Source: Pseudomonadales bacterium (GTDB taxonomy: Bacteria; Pseudomonadota; Gammaproteobacteria; Pseudomonadales; Azotimanducaceae). Taken from it: DNA of 37,272 nt. The translations under genes and the position numbers were made by a program. Positions 23,384-31,295 of this stretch are shown here, piece by piece. The notes under the pieces are model-generated. The model made no database searches, had not been told where the DNA came from, and worked only from the letters and a program-made list of their open reading frames with translations. Positions within the stretch are counted from its first letter, which is position 1. Each line of letters opens with the position of its first letter. The stretch lies in the NCBI GenBank assembly GCA_028280225.1, contig JANQMF010000213.1:1-37272 (forward strand). Direction: 5' to 3'.

Positions 23384-25504
23384 ATGCCATTCTTACGCCC
23401 TCTGATTTTAGTTCTATTGGTGAGCTTCACCAGCAATTTTGCAGTGGCCCAAGCCAGCGATAACAACGCACCCACAAACGCACAGACAAAGACGCCGGTA
23501 AACGAATCCACGGAAATCGAATGGCGCTACCACGGCGGCACCTATGAGGACCAAAGGTACAGCACCCTTGGGCAAATCAACGCCCGGACGATCAAAGACC
23601 TGAAACTCACCTGGTTTGCCGACTATCCCGCATACGGCGGTCAGCAAGCCACCCCACTGATGGTTAACCGGACGTTATATGTTGCCACCGCCTGGAATAT
23701 TGTCTATGCCTACGATGCCGCTTCGGGAAAGGAGCTGTGGCGATTTGATCCTGCCGTGCGCCGTGCTGTGCTGATTGATGCCTGTTGCGGGCCGGTAACC
23801 CGAGGTGTGGCCTACGCTGACGGAAAGATTTTCACCGCCACCCTGGATGGCCGGTTGATTGCCCTTGATGCCGCGTCTGGAAAACAGCTCTGGTCGGCAG
23901 AAACTGTCCCCGAAGGAGGCCGTTATACCATCACCGGCGCACCCCGTGTTGCCAACGGCATGGTTTTTATTGGCAACGGCGGCGCCGAGTTTGGTGTTCG
24001 TGGATACGTTAGCGCATACAACATTGAAACCGGGGCGCTGGCGTGGCGGTTTTATACGGTACCCGGCGATCCGGCAAAACCTTTTGAAAACCCCATTTTG
24101 CAAGAAGCGGCAAAAACCTGGCACGGCGAATGGTGGAAGTACGGCGGCGGCGGCACGGTTTGGGATTCGATGTCCTACGATCCCGAACTGAACCTGCTTT
24201 ATATCGGCGTGGGGAATTCCACACCATATGACCCCACCATCCGTACCGCGGGGATGGGAGATAACTGGTTTGTTTCGTCCATTGTTGCATTAAATGCTGA
24301 TACCGGTGCCTATGTGTGGCACTACCAGACCACACCCGGCGATTCGTGGGACTACACCGCCACCCAAAATATGATCTTTGCTGACCTGGACATTCGCGGG
24401 GAGCAACGCAAGGTCATTATGCAGGCGCCAAAAAACGGCTTCTTTTATGTGCTGGACCGCCAAACCGGAGAATTGCTGTCTGCCAACAATTTCAGCAAGG
24501 TCACCTGGGCAACCGGCATTGATAAGGAAACCGGAAGGCCCGTGCTGACGGGTGAGGCTAAGTGGTGGCTCAACCCGGAGGGTTCGGTGCTCTTTCCTTC
24601 GACCGGTGGCGCGCACAACTGGCACCCGATGGCCTTTAACCCGGATTCGGGTTACGTTTACATTCCGGTGAACATCTATTCCGGTAACTTTCGAGCGGTA
24701 GAGGACTATCAATACCGATCTGTGGGCCGCACAACCGGATTGCTTGCAGGATCACCCCCACTGGCAGACCCGAAGGTGCGCAGTGTGGCATCTGAACGGT
24801 TGCAGGGTCGGCTGTTGGCGTGGGATCCGATTAAGCAACAACCCGCCTGGTCGGTAGAACAAGCCAACAGTGGCAACGGCGGTGTGCTTACCACGGCAGG
24901 TGGCCTGGTTTTTCAAGGGGATACACAAGGTTACCTTAACGCCTTTGGCGCTGATGACGGCAGCCCGTTGTGGCGCTTTAACGCACACTCCGTAATTATT
25001 GCCCCGCCAATCAGTTATAGAATCGATGGCCAGCAATACATCGCGGTTTTGTCCGGCAAAGGCGGATCGCTGGGGCGGATAGCCGGTGGGGTGATTAATG
25101 AAGACATGACCAATATCAGCAGGCTTTTAGTGTTTAAACTCAACGGCAAAGGGACTTTGCCAGAACCCGTGCGTTTGGAGGTTGCCTTGCCCAATTGGGA
25201 AGACACCAAGGTCGACCCGCAACGAAGCAAACGCGGGGCGGGTCTTTATGCCCATTACTGCATGACTTGTCATGGAGTATCCGCCCAGGGAAATGGCATT
25301 ACACCGGATCTGAGGTACTCTCCCCTGTCCGGCATAACGGATGCATTCAAGGCCGTGGTTTTGGATGGAGTTATGGCCTCCACGGGTATGGCCTCTTTCA
25401 GCCCGGTGCTCACCCCGGCACAAACCGAAGACATTCGCCTCTACGTTGTGCAGCAAAACCAGTTAGCACGAAAAGCCGGAGATGTTTCCCGGGTGGGCCG
25501 CTAA
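23384..25504 (+). CDS. PQQ-dependent quinohemoprotein alcohol dehydrogenase
   Basis: 706 residues. A signal peptide (about 1-23) leads to an eight-bladed beta-propeller PQQ domain, with adjacent cysteines Cys134-Cys135 (DACCGP), Glu202 and Asn278 as probable metal ligands, and Asp323 in PGDSWDYTA as probable catalytic base. Residue +2 from that Asp is Thr325, not Asp, which indicates a calcium-type rather than lanthanide-type site. A C-terminal cytochrome c domain has the heme motif CMTCH (626-630) and probable ligand Met669. This is the type II quinohemoprotein layout: a periplasmic enzyme oxidising alcohols and passing electrons through heme c. No PQQ synthesis genes are in the window. The upstream dyad links it to the Crp-type regulator. 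Confidence 0.94.
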   Translation: MPFLRPLILVLLVSFTSNFAVAQASDNNAPTNAQTKTPVNESTEIEWRYHGGTYEDQRYSTLGQINARTIKDLKLTWFADYPAYGGQQATPLMVNRTLYVATAWNIVYAYDAASGKELWRFDPAVRRAVLIDACCGPVTRGVAYADGKIFTATLDGRLIALDAASGKQLWSAETVPEGGRYTITGAPRVANGMVFIGNGGAEFGVRGYVSAYNIETGALAWRFYTVPGDPAKPFENPILQEAAKTWHGEWWKYGGGGTVWDSMSYDPELNLLYIGVGNSTPYDPTIRTAGMGDNWFVSSIVALNADTGAYVWHYQTTPGDSWDYTATQNMIFADLDIRGEQRKVIMQAPKNGFFYVLDRQTGELLSANNFSKVTWATGIDKETGRPVLTGEAKWWLNPEGSVLFPSTGGAHNWHPMAFNPDSGYVYIPVNIYSGNFRAVEDYQYRSVGRTTGLLAGSPPLADPKVRSVASERLQGRLLAWDPIKQQPAWSVEQANSGNGGVLTTAGGLVFQGDTQGYLNAFGADDGSPLWRFNAHSVIIAPPISYRIDGQQYIAVLSGKGGSLGRIAGGVINEDMTNISRLLVFKLNGKGTLPEPVRLEVALPNWEDTKVDPQRSKRGAGLYAHYCMTCHGVSAQGNGITPDLRYSPLSGITDAFKAVVLDGVMASTGMASFSPVLTPAQTEDIRLYVVQQNQLARKAGDVSRVGR

Positions 25505-25617
25505 CAGAATTGGGAAGAACCTTTGCAGGTACCGGTTGTCTGGGCATTCTGATCAGAGGATTCTAAAACGTACAGAGTTTGACATTCTTGGTTCCGGCCA
25601 GGCTTTAGTATGATGGG

Positions 25618-25629
25618 TCAAAATTTTGA
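25618..25629. promoter_or_regulatory. 12-bp perfect palindrome upstream of hydratase
   Basis: TCAAAATTTTGA is a perfect palindrome lying just before the GAGGGG ribosome-binding site of the gene starting at 25645. A TTGACA hexamer at 25579-25584 may be its -35 box. It is a possible operator, but AT-rich palindromes of this size also arise by chance. Confidence 0.3.
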
Positions 25630-25644
25630 GATTGAGGGGTAGCC

Positions 25645-26382
25645 GTGGAATTTGAAGCACTGACTGTGGACATCGACGGTGAGGTAGCAACCATCACCCT
25701 GAACCGGCCCTCCCAGAGAAACGCACTTAACAGGCGGATGCGGGACGAACTGCGGTATTTTCTGAGCGACGTTGCACCCTCTGTGAAAGTTGCCGTGGTT
25801 ACCGGCGCCGGTGATGTATTCTGCGCAGGCATGGATCTTAAGGAACCGATCGGCCGCGGCGAGGGTGAAGATCAATGGGGCTTTTTCCAGCGCCTGTTTA
25901 ATTCATCAACCATCTTTATCGGGGCACTGAATGGCCCGGTGGTAGGCGCAGGCCTGACTTTCCTGACCGCCTTTGATCTTGCCATTGCTGATCCAAAAGC
26001 TGTATTTGCGTTACCCCAGGTAAAAATTGGCATCTTCGGCGGTGTTGCCGCAACCATGCTGCATCTGTATGTACCCAAGAAAGTGATTGCCGAAATGTCA
26101 CTCACCGGCATCCCCCTCAGCGCAGAACGCGCCAAAGAAGTGGGCATGATCAACTCTATCTCTGCTCCGGGAGCTTACCTGGACGAAGCCAAGGCGTTGG
26201 CCACACACATTGCCCAGTTCGACCAAAATGTGCTGCGTGTGGGCAAACACGTTATTCAAAACCTGCCGGTAGACCACCAGCAGCGCGACCAGGCGGTCAA
26301 AGTGGTGCGCGACGGCACAATACAGCACATGCCCCAAACCGAAGACCGCGTGCTGGACACGCCTTACGGCGGGAAGAGATGA
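25645..26382 (+). CDS. enoyl-CoA hydratase/isomerase family protein
   Basis: 245 residues starting at a GTG with a good GAGGGG site 7 bases upstream. Crotonase fold with FCAGMDL (59-65) and the second oxyanion segment VVGAGLTF (99-106). Both positions of the classical hydratase glutamates are changed (Thr105 and Gln125), so the usual acid/base pair for water addition is missing. It may be an isomerase, hydrolase or lyase of the superfamily. It is closely similar in sequence pattern to the homologue at 32758, so they probably serve related steps. It stands alone, and a duplicated 23-bp sequence overlaps its stop codon. Confidence 0.88.
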   Translation: MEFEALTVDIDGEVATITLNRPSQRNALNRRMRDELRYFLSDVAPSVKVAVVTGAGDVFCAGMDLKEPIGRGEGEDQWGFFQRLFNSSTIFIGALNGPVVGAGLTFLTAFDLAIADPKAVFALPQVKIGIFGGVAATMLHLYVPKKVIAEMSLTGIPLSAERAKEVGMINSISAPGAYLDEAKALATHIAQFDQNVLRVGKHVIQNLPVDHQQRDQAVKVVRDGTIQHMPQTEDRVLDTPYGGKR

Positions 26383-26425
26383 CTTCCTGCGGCAGGACAC
26401 AAATGACTTCCTGCGGCAGGACACA
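26379..26425. repeat. 23-bp tandem direct repeat at element edge
   Basis: The same 23 bases occur at 26379-26401 and 26403-26425, one base apart. Each contains the small palindrome CCTGCGGCAGG and ends AGGACACA. The second copy supplies the left terminal repeat of the MITE-like element, and the first contains the hydratase stop codon. This may be a duplicated element end or the scar of an insertion event. Confidence 0.75.
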
Positions 26426-26598
26426 GACTTAAACAAGCCGGCGAACAACTTGAGGACGGAGTTTCGTCTCTCACCATCTACGTTTCAGCAAAGCTCAAGC
26501 AGAGATGGCGATATTTACTGTAGGTGTTTTGCGCATCTACGTGCGCGCAAATGGCGTTTGAAAAAATTCGTGTGCAAGGTTGTCGAAGTGTGTGTCCT
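26418..26598. mobile_element. 181-bp MITE-like derivative of the Y1-transposase element
   Basis: The ends AGGACACAGACTTAAACAA and (reverse complement of the right end) AGGACACACACTTCGACAA match at 16 of 19 positions, so the element has terminal inverted repeats. Its left 80 bp align with 28429-28510 (about three quarters identical by eye). Its right part aligns with 29609-29655 around TTTACTGTARGTG and CGTGCGC. It therefore looks like an internal deletion of the full element at 28429-29725, in the same orientation, with no transposase. The right end directly abuts the SDR stop codon at 26599. It could be moved in trans by the intact transposase. Confidence 0.65.
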
Positions 26599-27345
26599 TC
26601 AGTAAACAGTACCCGCACTGGTGTGAATGACCTGAGCGGTCATCTGACGGCTCGCCGGCAGGCACAGGAAGAGAATCGGCCTGGCAACATCAGCCACTTC
26701 TGCCCAGCTGTGGAACATATTTTCGTAAACACCACCCTTTTCTACCGCCGCCTGATCAGGAGCATCTCCGGTGATTGGCGTCTTGGTGGGACCAGGGGCT
26801 ACACAATTCACGTTAATATGATGCTCTGCCAACTCGCTGGCTACCGTATGGGTAAAATGGACAAGCGCAGCCTTAGACGATCCATAGGCGTGAGGTGATG
26901 TTGCGCGAAATGCTGCGGTGGACGCTACGTAAACAATTTTGCCACCATCTCCCTGTGCAATCATCAGAGGGGCGATGTTTTGCGTGAGCAGCATAGCTGC
27001 CTTGACGTTAACCGCAAAGGCAACATCCCAACGAGAGGCCTTAATTTCGCTGACTTTCTGCTCAAAGTCGAAGGCCGCGGCACAGTGCACAAAGATGTCT
27101 ATTCGGCCCAGATCACTGACAACGCGCTCTACAACTCCCGGAATTGCATCAGCATCTGCCAGGTTGATGATGTACGTGGAAACGCCCAGCTCTTCTGCTA
27201 AGTGATTTGCCCTATCCTGATCTCTATCCAGAATTGCAACTGCAACACCGGCCTCAACCAACTCGCGGACCACCCCCTCGCCAATACCCGATGCACCCCC
27301 CGTGACAATGGCTACTTTGCCCGTTAAATCCGTGTCAATTCCCAT
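26599..27345 (-). CDS. short-chain dehydrogenase/reductase
   Basis: 248 residues, a classical SDR. TGGASGIG is near 15-22, the acidic LDRDQD after strand 2 suggests NAD(H) preference, the serine is in YVASTAAF and the catalytic pair in AYGSSK. The C terminus (AQVIHTSAGTVY) is normal, so the mobile element next to its stop codon did not truncate it. It lies 12 bases after the amidohydrolase and is probably co-transcribed with it. The pair is bracketed by related mobile elements. It oxidises or reduces an alcohol/ketone; substrate unknown. Confidence 0.92.
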   Translation of the reverse strand: MGIDTDLTGKVAIVTGGASGIGEGVVRELVEAGVAVAILDRDQDRANHLAEELGVSTYIINLADADAIPGVVERVVSDLGRIDIFVHCAAAFDFEQKVSEIKASRWDVAFAVNVKAAMLLTQNIAPLMIAQGDGGKIVYVASTAAFRATSPHAYGSSKAALVHFTHTVASELAEHHINVNCVAPGPTKTPITGDAPDQAAVEKGGVYENMFHSWAEVADVARPILFLCLPASRQMTAQVIHTSAGTVY

Positions 27346-27357
27346 ACGGTCTCCACA

Positions 27358-28407
27358 TTATTCAATTTGATATACGCGCTTTGCCGTATCCCGATAAATG
27401 AACCCCTTTTCCTCTTGGCTGGCGCCTGCGGTAATCCGTTTTAACGCATTCCAATAGGTGCCATAACTCATAGCCGCCTTGTCGACCGCAAAGTTGCTCT
27501 GGGCAATGCAGCGCTGGGCACCAAATAATTCCACACAAGGTTCAACAAACGGCCGCCACAGATCAGCAATCAGCTCTGAGGAAGGCGGTTTAGAAGCTGC
27601 ACCATAGTCAAAATTTGCCAGGTGTATTACCAGCCCGCCAAGTTTGACAAAAACATTTGGGCACTGGGCAAGCGCGGACATATCCTTGAGCCAGACCCGA
27701 TATACGTCTTCATCCTTGTCAGCATACGCACTGTGACCAACCGGACTGCCACAGTGATTGAGGACAATGGTGGTATTTTCGTGACGCCGAGCCAGTGTTA
27801 CCACATCCGAAATCTGCGGATGAAAAACACTGGCTTCGAATACCAACCCTCTTTTTGCCACCTCTGCAAAGCCTTGGTTAAACGCTTCATCCAACAATAA
27901 TCCGGGAGGCGCATTGCCAAAGCTACCCCGCACCCGCGGGTCCGGATCCCACTTGGCACTTTGGCGCACGCCTTTGAATCTGCCGTTGGCCGCCTGCTGG
28001 TGGGCATCCAGCGTTTCAGCGGCCAGCGCACCACCGCGCAAGTCTGCATAGCCAACAATCGCCTCAGCCACCCGAGTAGGGCCGTAACTGCCACTGCGGC
28101 TCATTGCCCCCATGCCAATCGCAAACTCCGTTTCCCCAACACATTTCAAGTGTTCAGGTCCATCGCGCCGGTACATGACAAAACAGTCCACGTACACCGT
28201 CGCTTCCACCGTGTGACCACTATTGCGAATATCTGCGGTGAACTCTTCAAGAAGGTAGGCGTGGGCCTTGGGCAATGGCCACAAGTGATGATGCGCATCG
28301 ACAATGGGAAGGTCCGGCTCCAGAGCAGCCTCCTGCGGACCCTGGTCTAACCACGCCTGATCCGCAAACCGCATCCGGCCAAAGTATGGATGCTTATCCG
28401 AATTCAT
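27358..28407 (-). CDS. amidohydrolase-2 family metal-dependent hydrolase
   Basis: 349 residues of the amidohydrolase-2 (TIM-barrel) family that includes 2-pyrone-4,6-dicarboxylate lactonase and related decarboxylases. The HxH metal motif is in DAHHHLW (His39, His41), a later metal histidine is in VLNHCG and the family motif QSNFAVDK is near the C terminus. It probably opens a lactone or removes a carboxyl group. It is first in a two-gene unit with the SDR. Only 21 bp separate its ATG from the end of the transposase element, so its native promoter is gone or lies within that short stretch. A hybrid promoter is proposed at 28415-28443. No strong ribosome-binding site is visible. Confidence 0.88.
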   Translation of the reverse strand: MNSDKHPYFGRMRFADQAWLDQGPQEAALEPDLPIVDAHHHLWPLPKAHAYLLEEFTADIRNSGHTVEATVYVDCFVMYRRDGPEHLKCVGETEFAIGMGAMSRSGSYGPTRVAEAIVGYADLRGGALAAETLDAHQQAANGRFKGVRQSAKWDPDPRVRGSFGNAPPGLLLDEAFNQGFAEVAKRGLVFEASVFHPQISDVVTLARRHENTTIVLNHCGSPVGHSAYADKDEDVYRVWLKDMSALAQCPNVFVKLGGLVIHLANFDYGAASKPPSSELIADLWRPFVEPCVELFGAQRCIAQSNFAVDKAAMSYGTYWNALKRITAGASQEEKGFIYRDTAKRVYQIE

Positions 28408-28414
28408 TCAGGTG

Positions 28415-28443
28415 TTTATACTTGAAAAGGGACACAGACTCAA
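28415..28443 (-). promoter_or_regulatory. possible hybrid promoter at the mobile-element end
   Basis: Reading the minus strand toward the amidohydrolase, TTGAGT (28443-28438, inside the element's terminal repeat) and TATAAA (28420-28415, in flanking DNA) are spaced exactly 17 bp. They match 4 and 5 of 6 bases of the sigma-70 boxes. The start site would fall at or next to the ATG at 28407, giving a very short or absent leader. Confidence 0.35.
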
Positions 28444-29725
28444 ACAAGCCGGTGAACCCCTCGAAGTCGAGTTTCCAGCACCCGCCATCTTACGGTTCAG
28501 CAGTACTCAAGCGGTCAAACTCGCGGTTCAGGCCATGTCCAAGTTTGCAATACGCTGGTGCGCTTTGTGCTGTCAGTTTTTCGCCCGGATGGAACCAAAG
28601 GCATGAGTGGCTGTAGGGGACTGAGTCATCCCTGAAGGTTGGAAAGGGTATTAAGCGTAGTCGAAAAACACCGCCGGTGCGTTTCGTTTCGGTTGCCTCT
28701 GCCGGTTGAACAGACGCGCCATCCAACTGTCCAGCTTGTCCACTAAATCGGCTTGTGGACGGGTCAGGCAAACCACCGCCACCGTCAACTGGGCCGCATA
28801 GTGCTTCAATGTGCAATCAGGTGGGTCATCCAGGGGATCGTCCGACCACAACGGTCCCAAATAGACGTCTAATTTAGCAGGATCAAACCGTTGCGCACTC
28901 AAGCGTTCGTGAATGGACGTATGTTTGGCTTGCCGCAGCGAGTGTGCCATGCGGGCTTCCACAGGGTTGAGATCGACATACGCCATACAGGCCAGTAGGT
29001 CGGCTTGCGTGAGCAGTACCCCCGCGTAAAACCGCGTGTCGAAGAAATGACCGCTACAACTTTCCTCATGGTTAGCCCACACTGCAAAAGGTTGCTTTAA
29101 GTGCTGCATAAATGCGGACAAGGAACCCAAGGCCAGACGGCAGCGTTGAATACGCCTTGGATTCAGCAAGAGTTGATGGAATTTTAGGGCCTGACGTGCG
29201 TCAAAATCTGCGGCATCAGTCGGCCCGTTCAGACGCTGTTCCAGCGGCAGGCCATTAAAGGCCGCACACCATCGACGGGTCACCTCTTCGTCATCCCAGG
29301 TACGTGATGCGGTTGGGTCATAGCGCAGCACCAGGTGGAAGTGATTGCTCATGATGGCATAGCCCATGATCTGTACTGCAAAGAAGCGACTGAGGTGTTT
29401 AAGGTGGTTCAGAAAGACGATTTTGCGGTGGTCGTGGTTGGTGCCGGTTAGGGGATCGCGACCGAGTAACCAGGCCCGGCGCACACAACGGGACGTGACG
29501 TGGTAGTAGTGTGTGTTGACCGGATCGACAGTGTCCGCGCGCGGTTTGGTCATCGGGTTAGAGATGAGGAAATTAAATGGCGAATAGCTTAAACAAAGGT
29601 GAGGACGTTTACTGTAAGTGCTTTAGGGTTTTGCTCGTGCGCCAACGGAGCTTGATTAAACAAATGTGGCGTAAATACAGACAACATCCTTCCTGCGTTC
29701 GTCGATTTGTTTATATCTGTGTCCC
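28429..29725. mobile_element. 1.3-kb insertion element with Y1 transposase and 19-bp inverted ends
   Basis: The left end GGGACACAGACTCAAACAA and the reverse complement of the right end, GGGACACAGATATAAACAA, match at 16 of 19 positions, the first ten consecutively. The element contains one complete transposase gene on the minus strand (28651-29553), 222 bp of left and 172 bp of right noncoding DNA. No target-site duplication is evident. IS200-type Y1 transposases normally act on hairpin ends without terminal inverted repeats, so this layout is unusual. A deletion derivative lies at 26418-26598. Confidence 0.65.
28651..29553 (-). CDS. Y1 (HUH) IS200-like transposase, RAYT-related
   Basis: 300 residues. 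The HUH motif is His71-Phe-His73 in YAIMSNHFHLVLR, preceded by HYYHVTSRCVRRAWLLGRD, the N-terminal signature of the Y1_Tnp domain in REP-associated tyrosine transposase relatives. The conserved AYVDLNPVEARMA lies at 191-203; candidate nucleophilic tyrosines are Tyr176 and Tyr192. The protein is longer than IS200 TnpA (about 150 residues) and has a C-terminal extension, as environmental members of this family do. The frame is intact, so it may be active. It cuts and joins single-stranded DNA ends. It is the only gene within the element with inverted ends at 28429 and 29725. Confidence 0.88.
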   Translation of the reverse strand: MTKPRADTVDPVNTHYYHVTSRCVRRAWLLGRDPLTGTNHDHRKIVFLNHLKHLSRFFAVQIMGYAIMSNHFHLVLRYDPTASRTWDDEEVTRRWCAAFNGLPLEQRLNGPTDAADFDARQALKFHQLLLNPRRIQRCRLALGSLSAFMQHLKQPFAVWANHEESCSGHFFDTRFYAGVLLTQADLLACMAYVDLNPVEARMAHSLRQAKHTSIHERLSAQRFDPAKLDVYLGPLWSDDPLDDPPDCTLKHYAAQLTVAVVCLTRPQADLVDKLDSWMARLFNRQRQPKRNAPAVFFDYA

Positions 29726-30337
29726 GGTTATATTTTCCGGCATGAATTTGGTCTGTGGCATTGGCCAAAGTTGTTGCGCATATGTACGAATTTGTCGGAC
29801 CGCCCAGCTCTGCGATACATGTTCCAATACACGAAGGGGTCGCAACCACTTTTGACCCAGAAAGACTCAGCAACATTAAACAAACCAGCAAGATGGTCAA
29901 CTGACGCACAACAGCACTCCACATATAGTCAAAAACGGACCCAGGTGGCGGTTTTTCGCTATACCAATAGATTTGTCAGATCAAAAGACAGGGGCAAGCC
30001 CTAACAACATATCCATGTCAGCGTGATAACCCCTTCTTATTGTCGTTGGGGAGGTCCAAAGTTGTGCGAACAATAATTGACTCAGCACATCGCTGTCAAC
30101 CCCGTACAACAATTTATATTTATCTTCCTGTTTGGCCGTCACACAAAGTTCATATTTAGACCTATGATGCAACTGCACCACAGGACGGCGTCATCAAAGT
30201 CACCATAAGTTGCCTCACTTCTACAGGTACATCACCGGAACAATCTGTAATCCACCCCAAAATACCTCCTCCCCCACCCCCTGAAGAAATGTAAAGAACT
30301 TAACAGTCCTCCGTTCACTCATTTGCCAAAATAATTT
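29726..30337. other. 612-bp stretch without a convincing gene
   Basis: This lies between the right end of the mobile element and the leader of the methyltransferase gene. It is AT-richer than its surroundings, contains only short frames with atypical composition and no recognisable domain, and shows no strong repeat. It may be decayed sequence tied to the insertion. A 111-residue minus-strand frame (29589-29924) with a hydrophobic N terminus runs into it from the element but has no ribosome-binding site. Confidence 0.5.
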
Positions 30338-30356
30338 GTGCCCGCCTTCGGGCACA
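30337..30356 (+). promoter_or_regulatory. 8-bp stem hairpin upstream of methyltransferase
   Basis: TGTGCCCG and CGGGCACA pair perfectly around a CCTT tetraloop, 66 bp before the ATG. No T-run follows, so it is more likely a leader hairpin or an old terminator than a working intrinsic terminator. Confidence 0.45.
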
Positions 30357-30421
30357 TCCCCCGTATGGGGTCAAAAACACGAACCAAATCTGCAACTGCT
30401 ACCGCTTGGGGAGATCACTTA

Positions 30422-31282
30422 ATGTGGGGAATAATTCGACGCTTAATCTTGCTGGCTACGGTCATGACCGTATTGCCGTCCATGGCTGATCAGGGTGATT
30501 CCCTGGACAACATCCTGGACGCCAGGCCCGCGGAACTTAAACTTCGAGACGTTTACCGGAACCCTAAAGAAACCATCGAGTTCTTTGGCGTCGAACCCGG
30601 CATGAAGATTGGTGAGGTGAGTCCGGGCGCGGGCTGGTATACCCATATCCTGGTACCGCTGATCGGGCCGGAAAGTAATATTGTGGGCCTATATTACAAC
30701 CCAAACATGTGGGCACGGATGTACGACAGATATACCCAGGAGATGATCGACGAACGCAACACGCACATCCATGATTTTGTACCCATGGTCAGCAAAATCG
30801 ACGGCGGCCAGGGCACAGGTTCCGCCGCTTTTACCTTCGGCAGCGTAGACAGCAAGTTCCACGGCACCCTGGACATGGTCACCATGATCCGCACCGTCCA
30901 CAACATCATGAGTGTTGAGACGCGCGGCGGTTTCCTCACCCAGGCCTTAAACGACGTATACAACCTGTTAAAGCCCGGCGGTGTTGTTGCGGTGGTTCAG
31001 CATCGTGCCCCGGAATCTGCTGATGACGAGTGGGCCAACGGCCGTTGGGGCTACCTTAAGACCAGTACCGTTATCAGTGCCTTCCAAGCGGCCGGTTTTA
31101 AACTGGTTGCCCAGAGTGAAATCAATGCCAACCCCAAAGATCAGCCGGTCCAGGGCGACTATGTGTGGCGGCTGCCACCGGCATCCCAGTATTTGGAGTC
31201 CAACAAACACCTGGCAGAGGAATATCAGGCCATCGGCGAATCAGACCGCATGACCCTGAAATTCGTAAAGGTTAACCGCTAG
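30422..31282 (+). CDS. exported class I SAM methyltransferase-like protein
   Basis: 286 residues from the ATG at 30422, chosen because GGGGAG lies 8 bases upstream and a signal peptide (about 1-21, ending SMA) then begins at residue 1. The body matches the COG4798-type predicted methyltransferases: RDVYRNPKETIEFFGVEPGM, a motif I-like IGEVSPGAGWYT (63-74) and a later LKPGGVVAVVQH. These proteins carry a SAM-binding-like fold yet an export signal, and SAM is not expected in the periplasm, so their real reaction is unsettled. It is followed after 13 bases by the MmgE/PrpD gene and is probably co-transcribed with it. Confidence 0.82.
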   Translation: MWGIIRRLILLATVMTVLPSMADQGDSLDNILDARPAELKLRDVYRNPKETIEFFGVEPGMKIGEVSPGAGWYTHILVPLIGPESNIVGLYYNPNMWARMYDRYTQEMIDERNTHIHDFVPMVSKIDGGQGTGSAAFTFGSVDSKFHGTLDMVTMIRTVHNIMSVETRGGFLTQALNDVYNLLKPGGVVAVVQHRAPESADDEWANGRWGYLKTSTVISAFQAAGFKLVAQSEINANPKDQPVQGDYVWRLPPASQYLESNKHLAEEYQAIGESDRMTLKFVKVNR

Positions 31283-31295
31283 CTCCGTTCTTATC

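Noticed and set aside
25579-25611. TTGACA with TAGTAT as a sigma-70 promoter for the gene at 25645
   Set aside because: The 21-bp spacing is too long; with 17 bp the -10 would be GCTTTA, which is poor. Only mentioned as a possible -35.
29589-29924. 111-residue minus-strand frame with a signal-peptide-like N terminus
   Set aside because: No ribosome-binding site, no recognisable domain, and its C-terminal part is the noncoding right end of the mobile element. Possibly a gene remnant, but not supportable as a gene.
29973-29989. TGTC-N9-GACA near 29973
   Set aside because: The spacing is one base longer than in the four good sites and it is not next to a gene of the block.
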